A stretch of 36,235 bases of DNA, from positions 1 through 36,235 of the forward strand of contig CBFHRN010000017.1 in the NCBI GenBank assembly GCA_965658275.1. The letters run 5' to 3'. A model generated the notes under the pieces. The model had not been told where the DNA came from and ran no database searches. It was given only the letters and a program-made list of their open reading frames with translations. Source of the stretch: Croceimicrobium sp965658275. GTDB taxonomy: Bacteria > Bacteroidota > Bacteroidia > Flavobacteriales > Schleiferiaceae. This document shows positions 16,138 through 25,300 of this stretch, one piece after another. The translations under genes were made by a program, and so were the position numbers. How positions within the stretch are numbered: the stretch's first letter is position 1; each line of letters opens with the position of its first letter.

Positions 16138-17164
16138 AAGAGAAGGTAGAACCTTGATCTTCGCTGCTTCGTACATTAATGGTTTGCTTATGAGCTTCAA
16201 TAATGTGTTTCACGATAGACAGCCCTAAGCCAGTTCCTCCCGCATCTCGACTCCTACTTTTATCCACGCGGTAAAAACGCTCAAATACACGGGGTAGATC
16301 GGCTTGAGGAATACCAACTCCGTCGTCGCTAATTTCTATTAAGACATGAGCGTCCATGTCAAAGAACCGAACCTCAACGTGTCCCTTTTCTGTGCCGTAT
16401 TTAATGGCATTACCAATAAGATTAATCAGAACCTGCTCGATTTTAGCACGATCGGCATTTACCCAAACCGGCCGATCGTTTTCCTTACGAGTTTTAAATT
16501 CGATTTTCTTTTTCTTGCTTTGATCTTCCAGTAATTCAAAAACATCTTCAACCAATTCAATGATGTCAAAACGGGCATAATTGACTTGCACTCGATCCGA
16601 CTCCAAGGCTGAAATCACCTCCAAATCCTCAATGATATTAATCATGCGGTCCACCGATTTATTGGCCCGCTTTAAATAACGCCGGTTAATTTCTTCATCA
16701 TCGATGGCTCCGTCTAGCAGGGTCAAGAGATAGCCCTGAATATTGAATATTGGCGTCTTGAGCTCATGGGAAATATTGCCGATAAACTCCCTTCGAAAGG
16801 TTTCGCGCTCACGTAGTTCAGCTATTTCATTACGGTTTTGAGTAGCCCATTCCGATACTTCTTTGGTTACTAAGTCTAAGTCGGTAGAGCGGGCCATTTC
16901 ATCTTCATCACGCTCATTCCCTAGCTTGAGCTCATGAATGTTCTTGTAGATGATTTTGACTTTGCTGTAAATGAATTGCTCAACACCTAGCCGAATTAAA
17001 AAGAAAGAGATCAATCCAATAAAGGTGCTCAGGGCAATGGGTAGGTAATCCGGAACCGAGCTTTCAATAAATACGGCCTTAAAAGCACTTAAGACCCCAA
17101 AGGTGATGCCTGCAATAAAGAGGGCGAGAAAAAAGGCTAAAGTTCCGGGGCGGTCAAATCGCAT
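16118..17164 (-). CDS. PhoR-like sensor histidine kinase
   Basis: The 348-residue kinase has two transmembrane helices (about 9-30 and 42-62) joined by a loop of about a dozen residues, so it lacks a periplasmic sensor domain. A HAMP-like or coiled linker follows, then HisKA with ISHELKTP (phospho-acceptor His133), the N box NLIGNAIKYG (Asn252), the G1 box DDGVGIP and the G2 box GGTGLGLSIVKH. This matches PhoR-type kinases, which in other bacteria sense phosphate through the Pst/PhoU complex rather than directly. Its ATG overlaps the response-regulator stop by one base, so the pair is translationally coupled. Assignment to phosphate sensing rests on similarity plus the neighbouring Na/Pi transporter and repeat boxes. 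Confidence 0.85.
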   Translation of the reverse strand: MRFDRPGTLAFFLALFIAGITFGVLSAFKAVFIESSVPDYLPIALSTFIGLISFFLIRLGVEQFIYSKVKIIYKNIHELKLGNERDEDEMARSTDLDLVTKEVSEWATQNRNEIAELRERETFRREFIGNISHELKTPIFNIQGYLLTLLDGAIDDEEINRRYLKRANKSVDRMINIIEDLEVISALESDRVQVNYARFDIIELVEDVFELLEDQSKKKKIEFKTRKENDRPVWVNADRAKIEQVLINLIGNAIKYGTEKGHVEVRFFDMDAHVLIEISDDGVGIPQADLPRVFERFYRVDKSRSRDAGGTGLGLSIVKHIIEAHKQTINVRSSEDQGSTFSFTLKKD

Positions 17165-17850
17165 TAAGCTTCAAATTTATAACCAACTCCTTTTACAGTC
17201 TTGATAAACTTATCGCCAATTTTTTCGCGCAGTTTACGAATGTGCACATCAATCGTTCGTCCACCAACAACCACTTCATTTCCCCAAATTTTATCTAGTA
17301 TTTCATCGCGATGAAAAACCTTTCCGGGGCGTGATATGAGAAGACTCAATAGTTCAAATTCTTTACGTGGTAAATCTAGTTTCTTGCCTTTGTAGCGTAC
17401 TTGATATTTGTCTAAGTCTATAGTTAAGTTCCCAAACTCTTGTACGCTGTCATTGCTTTGGTTGTTTTGTCCATAGCGCCGCAAAAGTGCCTTTATTCGA
17501 CTAACCAAAACCTTTGGCTTTATCGGTTTCGTGATATAGTCGTCTGCCCCAGCGTCGAAGCCAGCCACTTGCGAGTAATCCTCACCGCGAGCGGTTAAAA
17601 AAGCAATTAAGGTGTTTTCCAGTCCGCTGGTATTGCGAATTTGATCACAGGTCTCAATCCCATCCATGCCGGGCATCATTACATCGAGTAATATTAAATG
17701 AGGCTTTTCTTTTTTAGCTTTTTTAAGGCCCTCTTCACCGTTGGAAGCGGTGGAAACATTAAAGCCTTCTTTTTTTAAATTGTAACTGACAAATTCCAAG
17801 ATGTCGGCTTCGTCGTCTACTAGTAATAAACTGTAATCACTATTACTCAT
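17164..17850 (-). CDS. PhoB/OmpR-family response regulator
   Basis: The 228-residue protein has a receiver domain (1-120) with the acidic pair Asp12-Asp13, phospho-acceptor Asp56 in LLDVMMPGMDG, Thr86 and Lys108 (KPI), then a winged-helix DNA-binding domain (about 130-228) with LPRKEFELLSLLISRPGKVF, the recognition segment GGRTIDVHIRKLREK and the wing VKGVGYKF. PhoB-type regulators bind 11-bp-spaced direct repeats as tandem dimers, and such repeats occur in the intergenic region just upstream at 17909-17926 and 18045-18062. It is cotranscribed with the kinase. Confidence 0.88.
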   Translation of the reverse strand: MSNSDYSLLLVDDEADILEFVSYNLKKEGFNVSTASNGEEGLKKAKKEKPHLILLDVMMPGMDGIETCDQIRNTSGLENTLIAFLTARGEDYSQVAGFDAGADDYITKPIKPKVLVSRIKALLRRYGQNNQSNDSVQEFGNLTIDLDKYQVRYKGKKLDLPRKEFELLSLLISRPGKVFHRDEILDKIWGNEVVVGGRTIDVHIRKLREKIGDKFIKTVKGVGYKFEA

Positions 17851-17874
17851 AATTAGCTATTTAGCTTTTGCTGG

Positions 17875-17882
17875 CAAAAGTA
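17875..17882 (-). promoter_or_regulatory. -7 element of the phoBR-like operon
   Basis: The minus strand reads TACTTTTG, a perfect TAnnTTTG, 24 nt before the regulator ATG. No -33 TTTG is seen; the repeat pair at 17909-17926 lies 26 nt farther upstream and may serve for autoregulation. Confidence 0.5.
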
Positions 17883-17908
17883 GGTGTTAGACCTATCGCT
17901 GGAACGGT

Positions 17909-17926
17909 CTTAACAATTCGTTAAAT
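17909..17926. promoter_or_regulatory. putative PhoB-type box 1 (11-bp direct repeat)
   Basis: CTTAACA (17909-17915) and GTTAAAT (17920-17926) start exactly 11 bp apart. They resemble the TTAACA repeats bound by PhoP/PhoB-family regulators. This site lies nearest the regulator's own promoter. Confidence 0.5.
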
Positions 17927-17990
17927 TAAAATTTTCCATTCAACAATAAAAGTGATACTCTCAAAGTCTTGTAAATCAATAATATAGCAA

Positions 17991-18005
17991 TGTTAAGTCT
18001 TAACA
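17991..18005. promoter_or_regulatory. palindromic CTTAACA site
   Basis: TGTTAAG-T-CTTAACA is a perfect 7-bp inverted repeat around one base. It carries the same heptamer as the flanking direct repeats but head to head, and sits midway in the divergent region. Confidence 0.45.
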
Positions 18006-18044
18006 TTAGTGCTTTTTAAAGGCCTTCTAGTTTCTTCATTCTGG

Positions 18045-18079
18045 CTTAACATGAACTTAACAAGCCCCCCCTTTCTTTG
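18045..18079 (+). promoter_or_regulatory. putative PhoB-type box 2 with -7-like element
   Basis: Two identical CTTAACA heptamers start at 18045 and 18056, 11 bp apart. The second ends 9 nt before TTTCTTTG (18072-18079), one mismatch from TAnnTTTG. The repeats occupy the place of the missing -33 element, the arrangement typical of promoters that need a PhoB/PhoP activator. The predicted transcript start is about 20 nt before the ATG at 18107. Confidence 0.55.
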
Positions 18080-18106
18080 CGGCAATCAAATAACATTATT
18101 TCTCCG

Positions 18107-19309
18107 ATGAAAAAATTTAAATTCTTCGCAATGGCTGCATTTGCAGCACTCGCTCTTACATCTTGTGGCGATGACAGTGACAATGACACTGATACTCCTA
18201 ATCCAGTAAACATTGTTCCTAAGTCAGGTTCTATTACTGCTGATGAAACTTGGAGTAGCGGTAATATCTACCGTTTGGACGGTCGTGTTTTAATTGAAGG
18301 TGGTGCGACCTTAACTATCGAAGCTGGTACTATCATCAAAGCTTCTCCAGGTTCAGGTGCTTTTGCTTCAGCACTTATCGTAACTCGTAACGGATCTATC
18401 AATGCTAAAGGTAGTGCAACTGCTCCTATTATCTTCACAACTCTTGCTGATGATATCGAGCCAGGAATGATCGAGTCGCCTAACATGGATCCAACTAATA
18501 ACGGTCTTTGGGGTGGTGTTATCATTTTAGGAGAGGCACAAATCTCTGCTCAGAATGATGACGATCAAGACGTTTCTGAATTACAGATCGAAGGTATCCC
18601 TACTTCTGTAGACGCCCTTTACGGTGGTACTAACGACGCGGACAACAGCGGAGTTTTCTCTTACGTATCTATCCGTCATGGTGGTGCTAACATCGGAGAT
18701 GGTAACGAAATCAACGGTCTTACCATGGGTGGTGTTGGTTCAGGTACTACTATCGATCACATCGAAATCGTAGCGAACCAAGACGACGGTATCGAGTGGT
18801 TCGGTGGATCTGTAAGCCTGAACAACGTAGTGGTTTGGAACTGTGGTGATGACGCTTTAGATACGGATCAAGATTGGATCGGTAACTGTTCTGACTTCAT
18901 CGTTGTTGCTCCCGACGGATCTGCATTCGAATTAGACGGACCAGAAGGTTCATTAAATCGCGGTACTCACCAATTTAACAATGGTGTGGTTTACGCTGGT
19001 TCGGCTATCTCTGACCTAGTAGATTGGGATGGTAACACTAACGCTGGTGTAAGCAATGTATACTTCTTCGGTATCGATGTGGATTACAAAGACGGTGTAT
19101 CTTCTTTCGGTGGCGACGGTACTGGTAACAACGCTGGTTGGGAGTACACTCTTCCTGCTGGTGCGGTTGCTGACTCAGTATTCCAAGGTGTACCTACGAC
19201 TATCCTTACTAGTGTAGCAGCTAATGCGAACACGGTTGGACCAACTGCAGGTTCATTCTCTTGGGCTTGGGCTGGTGCTTCAGGTGCTCTTAGCTCTTTA
19301 GGTTTATAA
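18107..19309 (+). CDS. surface lipoprotein with beta-helix-like repeats
   Basis: I start the 400-residue product at the ATG at 18107; the frame is open from a TTG at 18077, but that codon lies in the promoter. The signal peptide ends in lipobox LTSC (Cys20), followed by GDDSDNDTD, an acidic stretch like the surface-export signal of Bacteroidota lipoproteins. The body alternates short strands with Gly/Asn turns (LIEGGATLTIEAGTIIKA, then SYVSIRHGG, then SLNNVVVWNCGDDALDTDQDW), suggesting a right-handed beta-helix. There is no type IX tail. Codon use is strongly biased (AAC, GGT, GCT), like the ribosomal genes, suggesting high expression. It precedes a TonB-dependent receptor and may be its surface partner; the ligand is unknown. 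Confidence 0.75.
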   Translation: MKKFKFFAMAAFAALALTSCGDDSDNDTDTPNPVNIVPKSGSITADETWSSGNIYRLDGRVLIEGGATLTIEAGTIIKASPGSGAFASALIVTRNGSINAKGSATAPIIFTTLADDIEPGMIESPNMDPTNNGLWGGVIILGEAQISAQNDDDQDVSELQIEGIPTSVDALYGGTNDADNSGVFSYVSIRHGGANIGDGNEINGLTMGGVGSGTTIDHIEIVANQDDGIEWFGGSVSLNNVVVWNCGDDALDTDQDWIGNCSDFIVVAPDGSAFELDGPEGSLNRGTHQFNNGVVYAGSAISDLVDWDGNTNAGVSNVYFFGIDVDYKDGVSSFGGDGTGNNAGWEYTLPAGAVADSVFQGVPTTILTSVAANANTVGPTAGSFSWAWAGASGALSSLGL

Positions 19310-19331
19310 TCAGCATCACATATTTATCTAT

Positions 19332-19364
19332 AAAGGCTTGCCCCAATTTTGGGGCAAGCTTTTG
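19332..19364 (+). terminator. terminator between the lipoprotein and receptor genes
   Basis: A 13-bp stem with one G-T pair (19332-19344 with 19351-19363, core GCTTGCCCC/GGGGCAAGC) and loop AATTTT ends in TTTTG. It lies 36 nt before the receptor ATG and may be only partly effective, giving more lipoprotein than receptor mRNA. Confidence 0.75.
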
Positions 19365-19399
19365 TAGCTTTTAACACTATCTTTTTTAGCGATTACGCC

Positions 19400-22282
19400 A
19401 TGAAATTATTTCAGTCCACCCTTACCGTTCTTTTGCTCGCTTTACCAAGTTTAATCTTGGCTCAAAAAGGGATTATTCGGGGTCAAATTATTGACGGAGA
19501 AAATGGAGATCCCTTGTTCAGTGCTAATGCTGTAATTGTAGGAACGCAGAACGGAACCACTACTGATTTCGATGGAAACTTCGAGCTTCGCGCAGAAGCT
19601 GGCACTTATCAATTAGAGCTTAGTTTTATAGGAATGACTACCCTTACCATTACCGATGTGGTGGTGGTAGCCGGCGAAGTAACTGTTATTGATCCTGTAA
19701 AATTAGAGCCTGCCAGTAGCCAGCTTGCGGAGGTAGTCATTACGGCCGAAACTGTGCGAAATTCAGAAGCTGCTTTGGTGACTGTTAAACGGAAGTCGAC
19801 TAACTTAATGGATGGAGTTTCGGCGGCGAAACTTCGTCAAACAGGTGATTCCGATGCCGGTGATGCTGCCAAACGAGTTACCGGGGTGTCGGTAGAAGGG
19901 GGTAAATACGTGTATGTCCGTGGCTTAGGTGACCGCTATACTAAAACGATGCTCAATGGAGTAGATATCCCAGGTCTAGACCCAGATAAAAACTCCATGC
20001 AGATTGATATTTTCCCAACCAATTTAATCTCGAACCTTACCGTTCTTAAGTCGGGCCTAGCCGAATTACCCGCTGATTTTACGGGTGGTGTGGTAAATAT
20101 TGAAACCAAAGAATTTCCTACTAAAAAGATTCTGGATGTATCTGTAGGTGTTTCTTACAATCCTTCGATGCACTTCAACTCCAATTACCTCACTTATGAG
20201 GGCGGTTCTACCGATTTCTTAGGTTTTGACGACGGTACCCGCGCTATTCCGGATCCTAATGGTAGTGGACCCCTTCCTCTTTTTGACCCAAATTCTGAAG
20301 TAGCGGCCTTCAACCGTAATTTTAGCTCCACTTTAGGGGCGGATAATTCAACCAGCTTAATGGATTACAGCTTAGGTATCTCCATGGGTGATCAGAAAAC
20401 TTTAGAAAGCGGAAATAAACTAGGCTACATTTTCTCAGCTACCTACGACAACTCTCGGGTATTATACGACGATATTCAGTTCGGTGAATACCAGCGTTCT
20501 CGTTTTAGCGATGAGTTCGAAATGGTAGAAGCAACTACGCAAAATGGAGTGGTAGCAGAAAACAATATTCTTTTAGGTGCGCTAGGAGGGATTACCTATA
20601 AAACCTTAGCCTCGAAGTATAAATTTACCGCCATGCACTTGCAGAATGCGGTATCTAAATCTGCACAATTAAACATCATTGCCAATGATGGTGCAGCGCA
20701 GGTTTCAGACTACGAAGCGTTCTCTAATAACTTAGAATTTAATCAACGTGGTGTTACCAACCTTTTATTTGCTGGTGAGCATTACATCGATGGTGGAGAT
20801 TGGGAGTTAGAGTGGAAAGTATCACCAACCCTATCAACTATTCAAGATCCGGATATTCGTAAGACAGCATTCTCTATTGATCGTGGAGATTCAACTTTCG
20901 ACCCGGGTGAAGGAGGTTTACCTAGCCGTATCTGGCGTTTTTTGAACGAAGTAAACCAAGTGGCCAAAGTAGACGTGCGTCGTCCGCATCAATTGATGGG
21001 GGAGGACGCCAAATTAAAGTTTGGATTAAGCCATGTATTCAAGTACCGCGATTACAGTATTTTCCGCTACAATTTGCAGCAGTTTGGCGGTGCCTCTATT
21101 GTTTACTCGGGCGATCCCAATGCGGTTTTAACCGACAACTCTTTGTACCCGAACGGAAACTTAGCTTATAACCCAGAACTTTTGGCGGGTAACAATAACC
21201 CTAACGAATACCAATCGAACGTTAATAATTTCGGAGCATATGTTTCGGAAGAATTTGTTCCGTTGAAAGGTCTGAAAGCTGTGGTGGGCTTAAGAGCTGA
21301 ATTGTTCCAGCAACGCCATACCGGTCGTGATCAGGTGGCTGCACAAAACCCTAACGATCCAAACGGAAATAATTTAGTGAATGAATTGGTATTGGATGGC
21401 TTTGATTTGTTTCCTTCGGCGAACTTAATCTATGCCATTACCGAAGACATGAACCTTCGTGGTTCTTACTTCCGTTCCATCGCGCGCCCTTCCTTTAAGG
21501 AATTGTCTTTCGCTCAGATCTTAGATCCTATCTCTAACCGTACTTTCAACGGAGGATTGTTCCAGTATGGCGATTGGGATGGAAACCTTCAGGCCACTCG
21601 TATCAATAACTTCGATTTACGTTGGGAATATTTCTTGGATGGGGCCGACATTGTTTCGGTTAGTGCCTTCTACAAGTCTTTTGATTCACCCATCGAATTA
21701 GTGCGTATTCCCGTTGCATTGCGTGACTTCCAACCTCGAAATGTGGGTAATGGTACACTTTACGGAGCAGAATTTGAATTGCGTAAGAATCTTGGCTTTG
21801 TTCGTGAAAGCTGGAAGGACTTTGCAATTTCTGGAAACTTTACTTATACCTATTCCCAAATTGATATGACCGATGCTGAGTTTATCGCTCGGTCTGGGGC
21901 CGCTCGTGACGGTCAAACTATCGAGCGCACAAGGGCCATGGCAGGTCAGGCTCCTTATATTGTTAATGCAGGTATAAGCTATACCGGTAGAGATAATGGC
22001 CTTAGCTCCGGTTTATTCTATAATGTACGGGGCCGTACTTTGGAAATTGTGGGGGGTAACTTGGCGCCCGATATTTATACGGAGCCCTTCCATAGTCTCA
22101 ACTTCACTTTTAACAAATCCTTTGGTGAAGAAGGAAAATCGGCCATTAATATTAAGGTATCCAATATCTTAAATGACGTTCGTGAAAGTTTATACCAAGC
22201 TTATGAAGCGAATGCTCAGGTATTTACCCGTTTAAATCCGGGGACTGCCGTTTCGATTGGATATACTTATAGCTTTTATTAA
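19400..22282 (+). CDS. TonB-dependent outer-membrane receptor with carboxypeptidase-like N-terminal domain
   Basis: From the ATG at 19400 the product is 960 residues; the longer frame from 19349 would begin inside the upstream terminator. A signal peptide ends near Ala21. A CarboxypepD_reg-like beta-sandwich follows (about 26-105), then a plug domain (about 125-238) with VYVRGLGDRYTKTMLNG and LPADFTGGVVNIETKEFP, and a 22-strand barrel ending in an aromatic-rich C-terminus (YTYSFY). Such receptors import large or scarce solutes with energy from TonB-ExbBD. The substrate is not evident from sequence; no SusD homologue is present. The neighbouring lipoprotein, PhoBR-like pair and Na/Pi transporter point to a phosphorus-containing ligand, which is inference. 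Confidence 0.9.
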   Translation: MKLFQSTLTVLLLALPSLILAQKGIIRGQIIDGENGDPLFSANAVIVGTQNGTTTDFDGNFELRAEAGTYQLELSFIGMTTLTITDVVVVAGEVTVIDPVKLEPASSQLAEVVITAETVRNSEAALVTVKRKSTNLMDGVSAAKLRQTGDSDAGDAAKRVTGVSVEGGKYVYVRGLGDRYTKTMLNGVDIPGLDPDKNSMQIDIFPTNLISNLTVLKSGLAELPADFTGGVVNIETKEFPTKKILDVSVGVSYNPSMHFNSNYLTYEGGSTDFLGFDDGTRAIPDPNGSGPLPLFDPNSEVAAFNRNFSSTLGADNSTSLMDYSLGISMGDQKTLESGNKLGYIFSATYDNSRVLYDDIQFGEYQRSRFSDEFEMVEATTQNGVVAENNILLGALGGITYKTLASKYKFTAMHLQNAVSKSAQLNIIANDGAAQVSDYEAFSNNLEFNQRGVTNLLFAGEHYIDGGDWELEWKVSPTLSTIQDPDIRKTAFSIDRGDSTFDPGEGGLPSRIWRFLNEVNQVAKVDVRRPHQLMGEDAKLKFGLSHVFKYRDYSIFRYNLQQFGGASIVYSGDPNAVLTDNSLYPNGNLAYNPELLAGNNNPNEYQSNVNNFGAYVSEEFVPLKGLKAVVGLRAELFQQRHTGRDQVAAQNPNDPNGNNLVNELVLDGFDLFPSANLIYAITEDMNLRGSYFRSIARPSFKELSFAQILDPISNRTFNGGLFQYGDWDGNLQATRINNFDLRWEYFLDGADIVSVSAFYKSFDSPIELVRIPVALRDFQPRNVGNGTLYGAEFELRKNLGFVRESWKDFAISGNFTYTYSQIDMTDAEFIARSGAARDGQTIERTRAMAGQAPYIVNAGISYTGRDNGLSSGLFYNVRGRTLEIVGGNLAPDIYTEPFHSLNFTFNKSFGEEGKSAINIKVSNILNDVRESLYQAYEANAQVFTRLNPGTAVSIGYTYSFY

Positions 22283-22337
22283 TTGATTTTGAGAAGATTC
22301 TTAACTTCGATACTTAATTTTTAGACAATATAGAATT

Positions 22338-22369
22338 AAAGAAAGCTCATGCTTAAGGGGCTTTCTTTG
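22338..22369 (+). terminator. inverted repeat between receptor and large secreted protein; terminator or promoter
   Basis: AAAGAAAGC (22338-22346) pairs perfectly with GCTTTCTTT (22360-22368) around a 13-nt loop, but no T run follows. The right arm also contains TTTCTTTG (22362-22369), the same -7-like octamer as at 18072-18079. Either a weak terminator or a promoter is possible. Confidence 0.4.
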
Positions 22370-22390
22370 CACCAACAAATTTCATAAATC

Positions 22391-25300
22391 ATGAAGAGAA
22401 GAATATCGGTCTTGCTAGCAACGCTTGCGGCTTTAATGATCAGTTTTCAAGGCTTTACCAATTCTGGTGGCGCCCCACAAGGTCGCACAGGATCACCGGC
22501 CTCTAATGGTAATACCTGCGGTGGCGGCTGCCATAGCGGTGGTACTGCAGGTACTAAGTCGGTATCGATTACGAGTACCATTCCTGCCAGTGGTTACCAA
22601 GCCAATACTAATTATACCATTACAATTACCGCGAATAACGGAACATCTACCATCGGATTTTCGGCATCGGTTGAAGATGCGGCCGGTCATGTTGGAACAA
22701 TTTCTTCTCCAGGAAGCGGCGCTCAAATTAGCGGTTCTTATGTAACTCATACGATCAGTGGCACCAGTGCTTCTGGTGGAACCAAATCTTGGACCTTTAA
22801 TTGGAACCCAGGAGCTAATCCTCCGGCTTCCGCTACCGTTTACACGGCGGTTAATTTTGCTAATGGCACCGGCGGTACTGCAGGCGATTTTATTTTATCG
22901 TCTTCACAAGCTTTCAACCAAGCGGTAAGCATTCCGAACTACACCATTTCGCAAATCAATGGGCTTGATGCGAACTTTTCACCAGATTCACTAGGTGTAA
23001 ATTGTGCGCTTACCGGAGTTGTGTTTACCGATGACTTCGACGGAAATAATGGTTATAGTTTTTACATGTACGACAATACCGGTGAAATCAATGTATTTGA
23101 TTTTGTGGATGAGCCCGGTGGCTACCAAGCTACTCGTGGCGATTCCATCCGTGTATACGGGGATATAGCGTTTTTTAACGGCCTTCTTGAAATTCAGGTA
23201 GATTCTATCGAGACCTTGGCAACAGGCCTTGCGCTTCGCGCCCCCCGTGTGGTAACGACCTTGGATGAAACTACAGAAAGTGATTACATCCGTTTAAACG
23301 GTTTTAGCGTAGTAACGCCCTCACAGTGGCCATCGGCAGGAAGTAGTTCCAATGTGAGCATTACCAATGGAACGACCACCTTAACCATGCGTATTGATAG
23401 TGATACGGATATAGACGGAACCCCTGTTCCTAGTGGTACCTTCGATGTTATTGGTGCTGGGGCACAGTTTGACAACTCATCGCCTTATGATGCGGGTTAT
23501 CAAATTTTCCCGCGCGATATCAATGATATTCTTCCAGCAGCTACTGTAATTAATGGGGTACCGCTTTACACGATTTCTCAAATTAATAGCTTGGACGCCA
23601 CTTTTTCTCCAGATTCCTTAGGCGTAACCTGCGCTTTAGATGGCGTTGTGTTTACCGATGACTTCGACGGAAACAATGGTTACAGTTTTTACATGTACGA
23701 CAATACCGGAGAAATCAATGTATTCGATTTTGTAGATGAGCCAGGGGGTTACCAGGCAAATCGTGGTGATTCCATCCGAGTGTTTGGGGATATCGCATTC
23801 TTTAATGGTCTGCTCGAAATCCAGGTAGACTCGATTCAAACCTTGGCAACAGGTATCAGCCTTCGTGCTCCTCGTGTGGTTTCAATGCTAGACGAAAGCA
23901 CTGAAAGCGATTACATTCGCTTAAATGGTTTCTCGGTGGTTAATGCGGGGCAATGGCCTGCGGCAGGGAGCTCCTCAAATGTTTCCATTACCAATGGGGT
24001 GGATACGCTAACCATGCGTATTGATAGTGATACCGACATCGACGGAACACCCGTGCCAACCGGTATTTTTGATGTGATTGGGGCTGGGGCCCAATTTGAT
24101 AACTCTTCTCCTTACGATGCAGGTTATCAAATTTTCCCACGCGATACCAATGATATCATTCCTTCCGCAGCTCCTGCCAATCCATGTGCAAAACCTTTCT
24201 TCTCTGAGTATATCGAAGGTAGCTCAAACAACAAAGGTTTTGAAATTTACAACCCTACGCAGTCTAACCTCGATCTAGGGCCTTACAAAGTATACTTAAG
24301 CGGCAATGGTGGTTCTTTCACTAACGAGTTCGACTTAAGTGGAACGGTAGCGAGTGGCGATGTATACATTGTTACTACCGATCTATCGGACCCTAGCATG
24401 TTGGCAGTAGCGGATACCTCTTTGTCCTTCCCAAGTGTGGCTCACTTTAATGGTGACGATGCCTTATTCTTAGTAGATACCGTAATGGGTGATACTTTGG
24501 ATATCATTGGGGTTATTGGTGTAGACCCAGGTTTCTCTTGGACGGTAGGCACCGGCTCTACGGCTAATCACACTTTGGTGCGTAATGCAAGCATTACTGG
24601 AGGGCAAACAGATTGGACCATCGGTGCTACCGAATGGACAGTAAACCCAAGTAATACCTTTAGCTTCTTTGGAAGTCATACTAGTACTTGTGTGAATACA
24701 ACTCCAACAAGCCCTACTGTAGAATTCCAAGTGGCCTTTGGAGCTGAATTAGAGTCAGCTGGCACAGTAGGAATTAACTTAGTGATTACACCTACTAGCG
24801 TGAGCACGGATACGGTGTACATGGCCTTTAACCCAGGTCCGGGTTTAACTTCAGCTGATGTGACTTTTGCACCCGCTTTTGACCCTGTTACCGGCTTACT
24901 AAGTCTAGTCGTTCCTGCTGGCTCCGATACCGTGACCATCAATGCCACGATTATCGATGACGCCATCACCGAAGGAAATGAATATGGCGATATGTTGATC
25001 TTAGGAACCACCGCGGGTTTAAGTGTAGGCAATGTGGATTCTGCACGTTATGAGATTATTGATAATGATATTCCGACCTATACCATTTCGCAAATCAATG
25101 GCGTCAATGCCAATGTGGAGCCAGATTCCTTAGGTGTACAGTGCAAATTAGTAGGTACCGTATTTACCGACGACTTCGATGGTAATAATGGATACAGCTT
25201 CTACATGTACGACAATACTGGGGGCATGAATATCTTCAACTTTGTGGATGAGCCCGGCGGTTATCAAGTAAACCGTGGCGATAGTATTCGTGCTATTGGT

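Noticed and set aside
19349..19399. Longer start for the TonB-dependent receptor
   Set aside because: It begins in the loop of a terminator hairpin and would place extra residues before a good signal peptide.
22300..22358. CTTAACT, CTTAATT and CTTAAGG motifs upstream of the large secreted protein, as a further PhoB-type box
   Set aside because: The spacings (13 and 39 bp) do not match the 11-bp period, and the copies are degenerate, so AT-rich chance matches are as likely.
24676..25032. Open frame of 118 codons antisense to the large secreted protein
   Set aside because: It is a low-complexity Thr/Ser/Val-rich mirror of the Calx-beta-like coding region, typical of a shadow frame.
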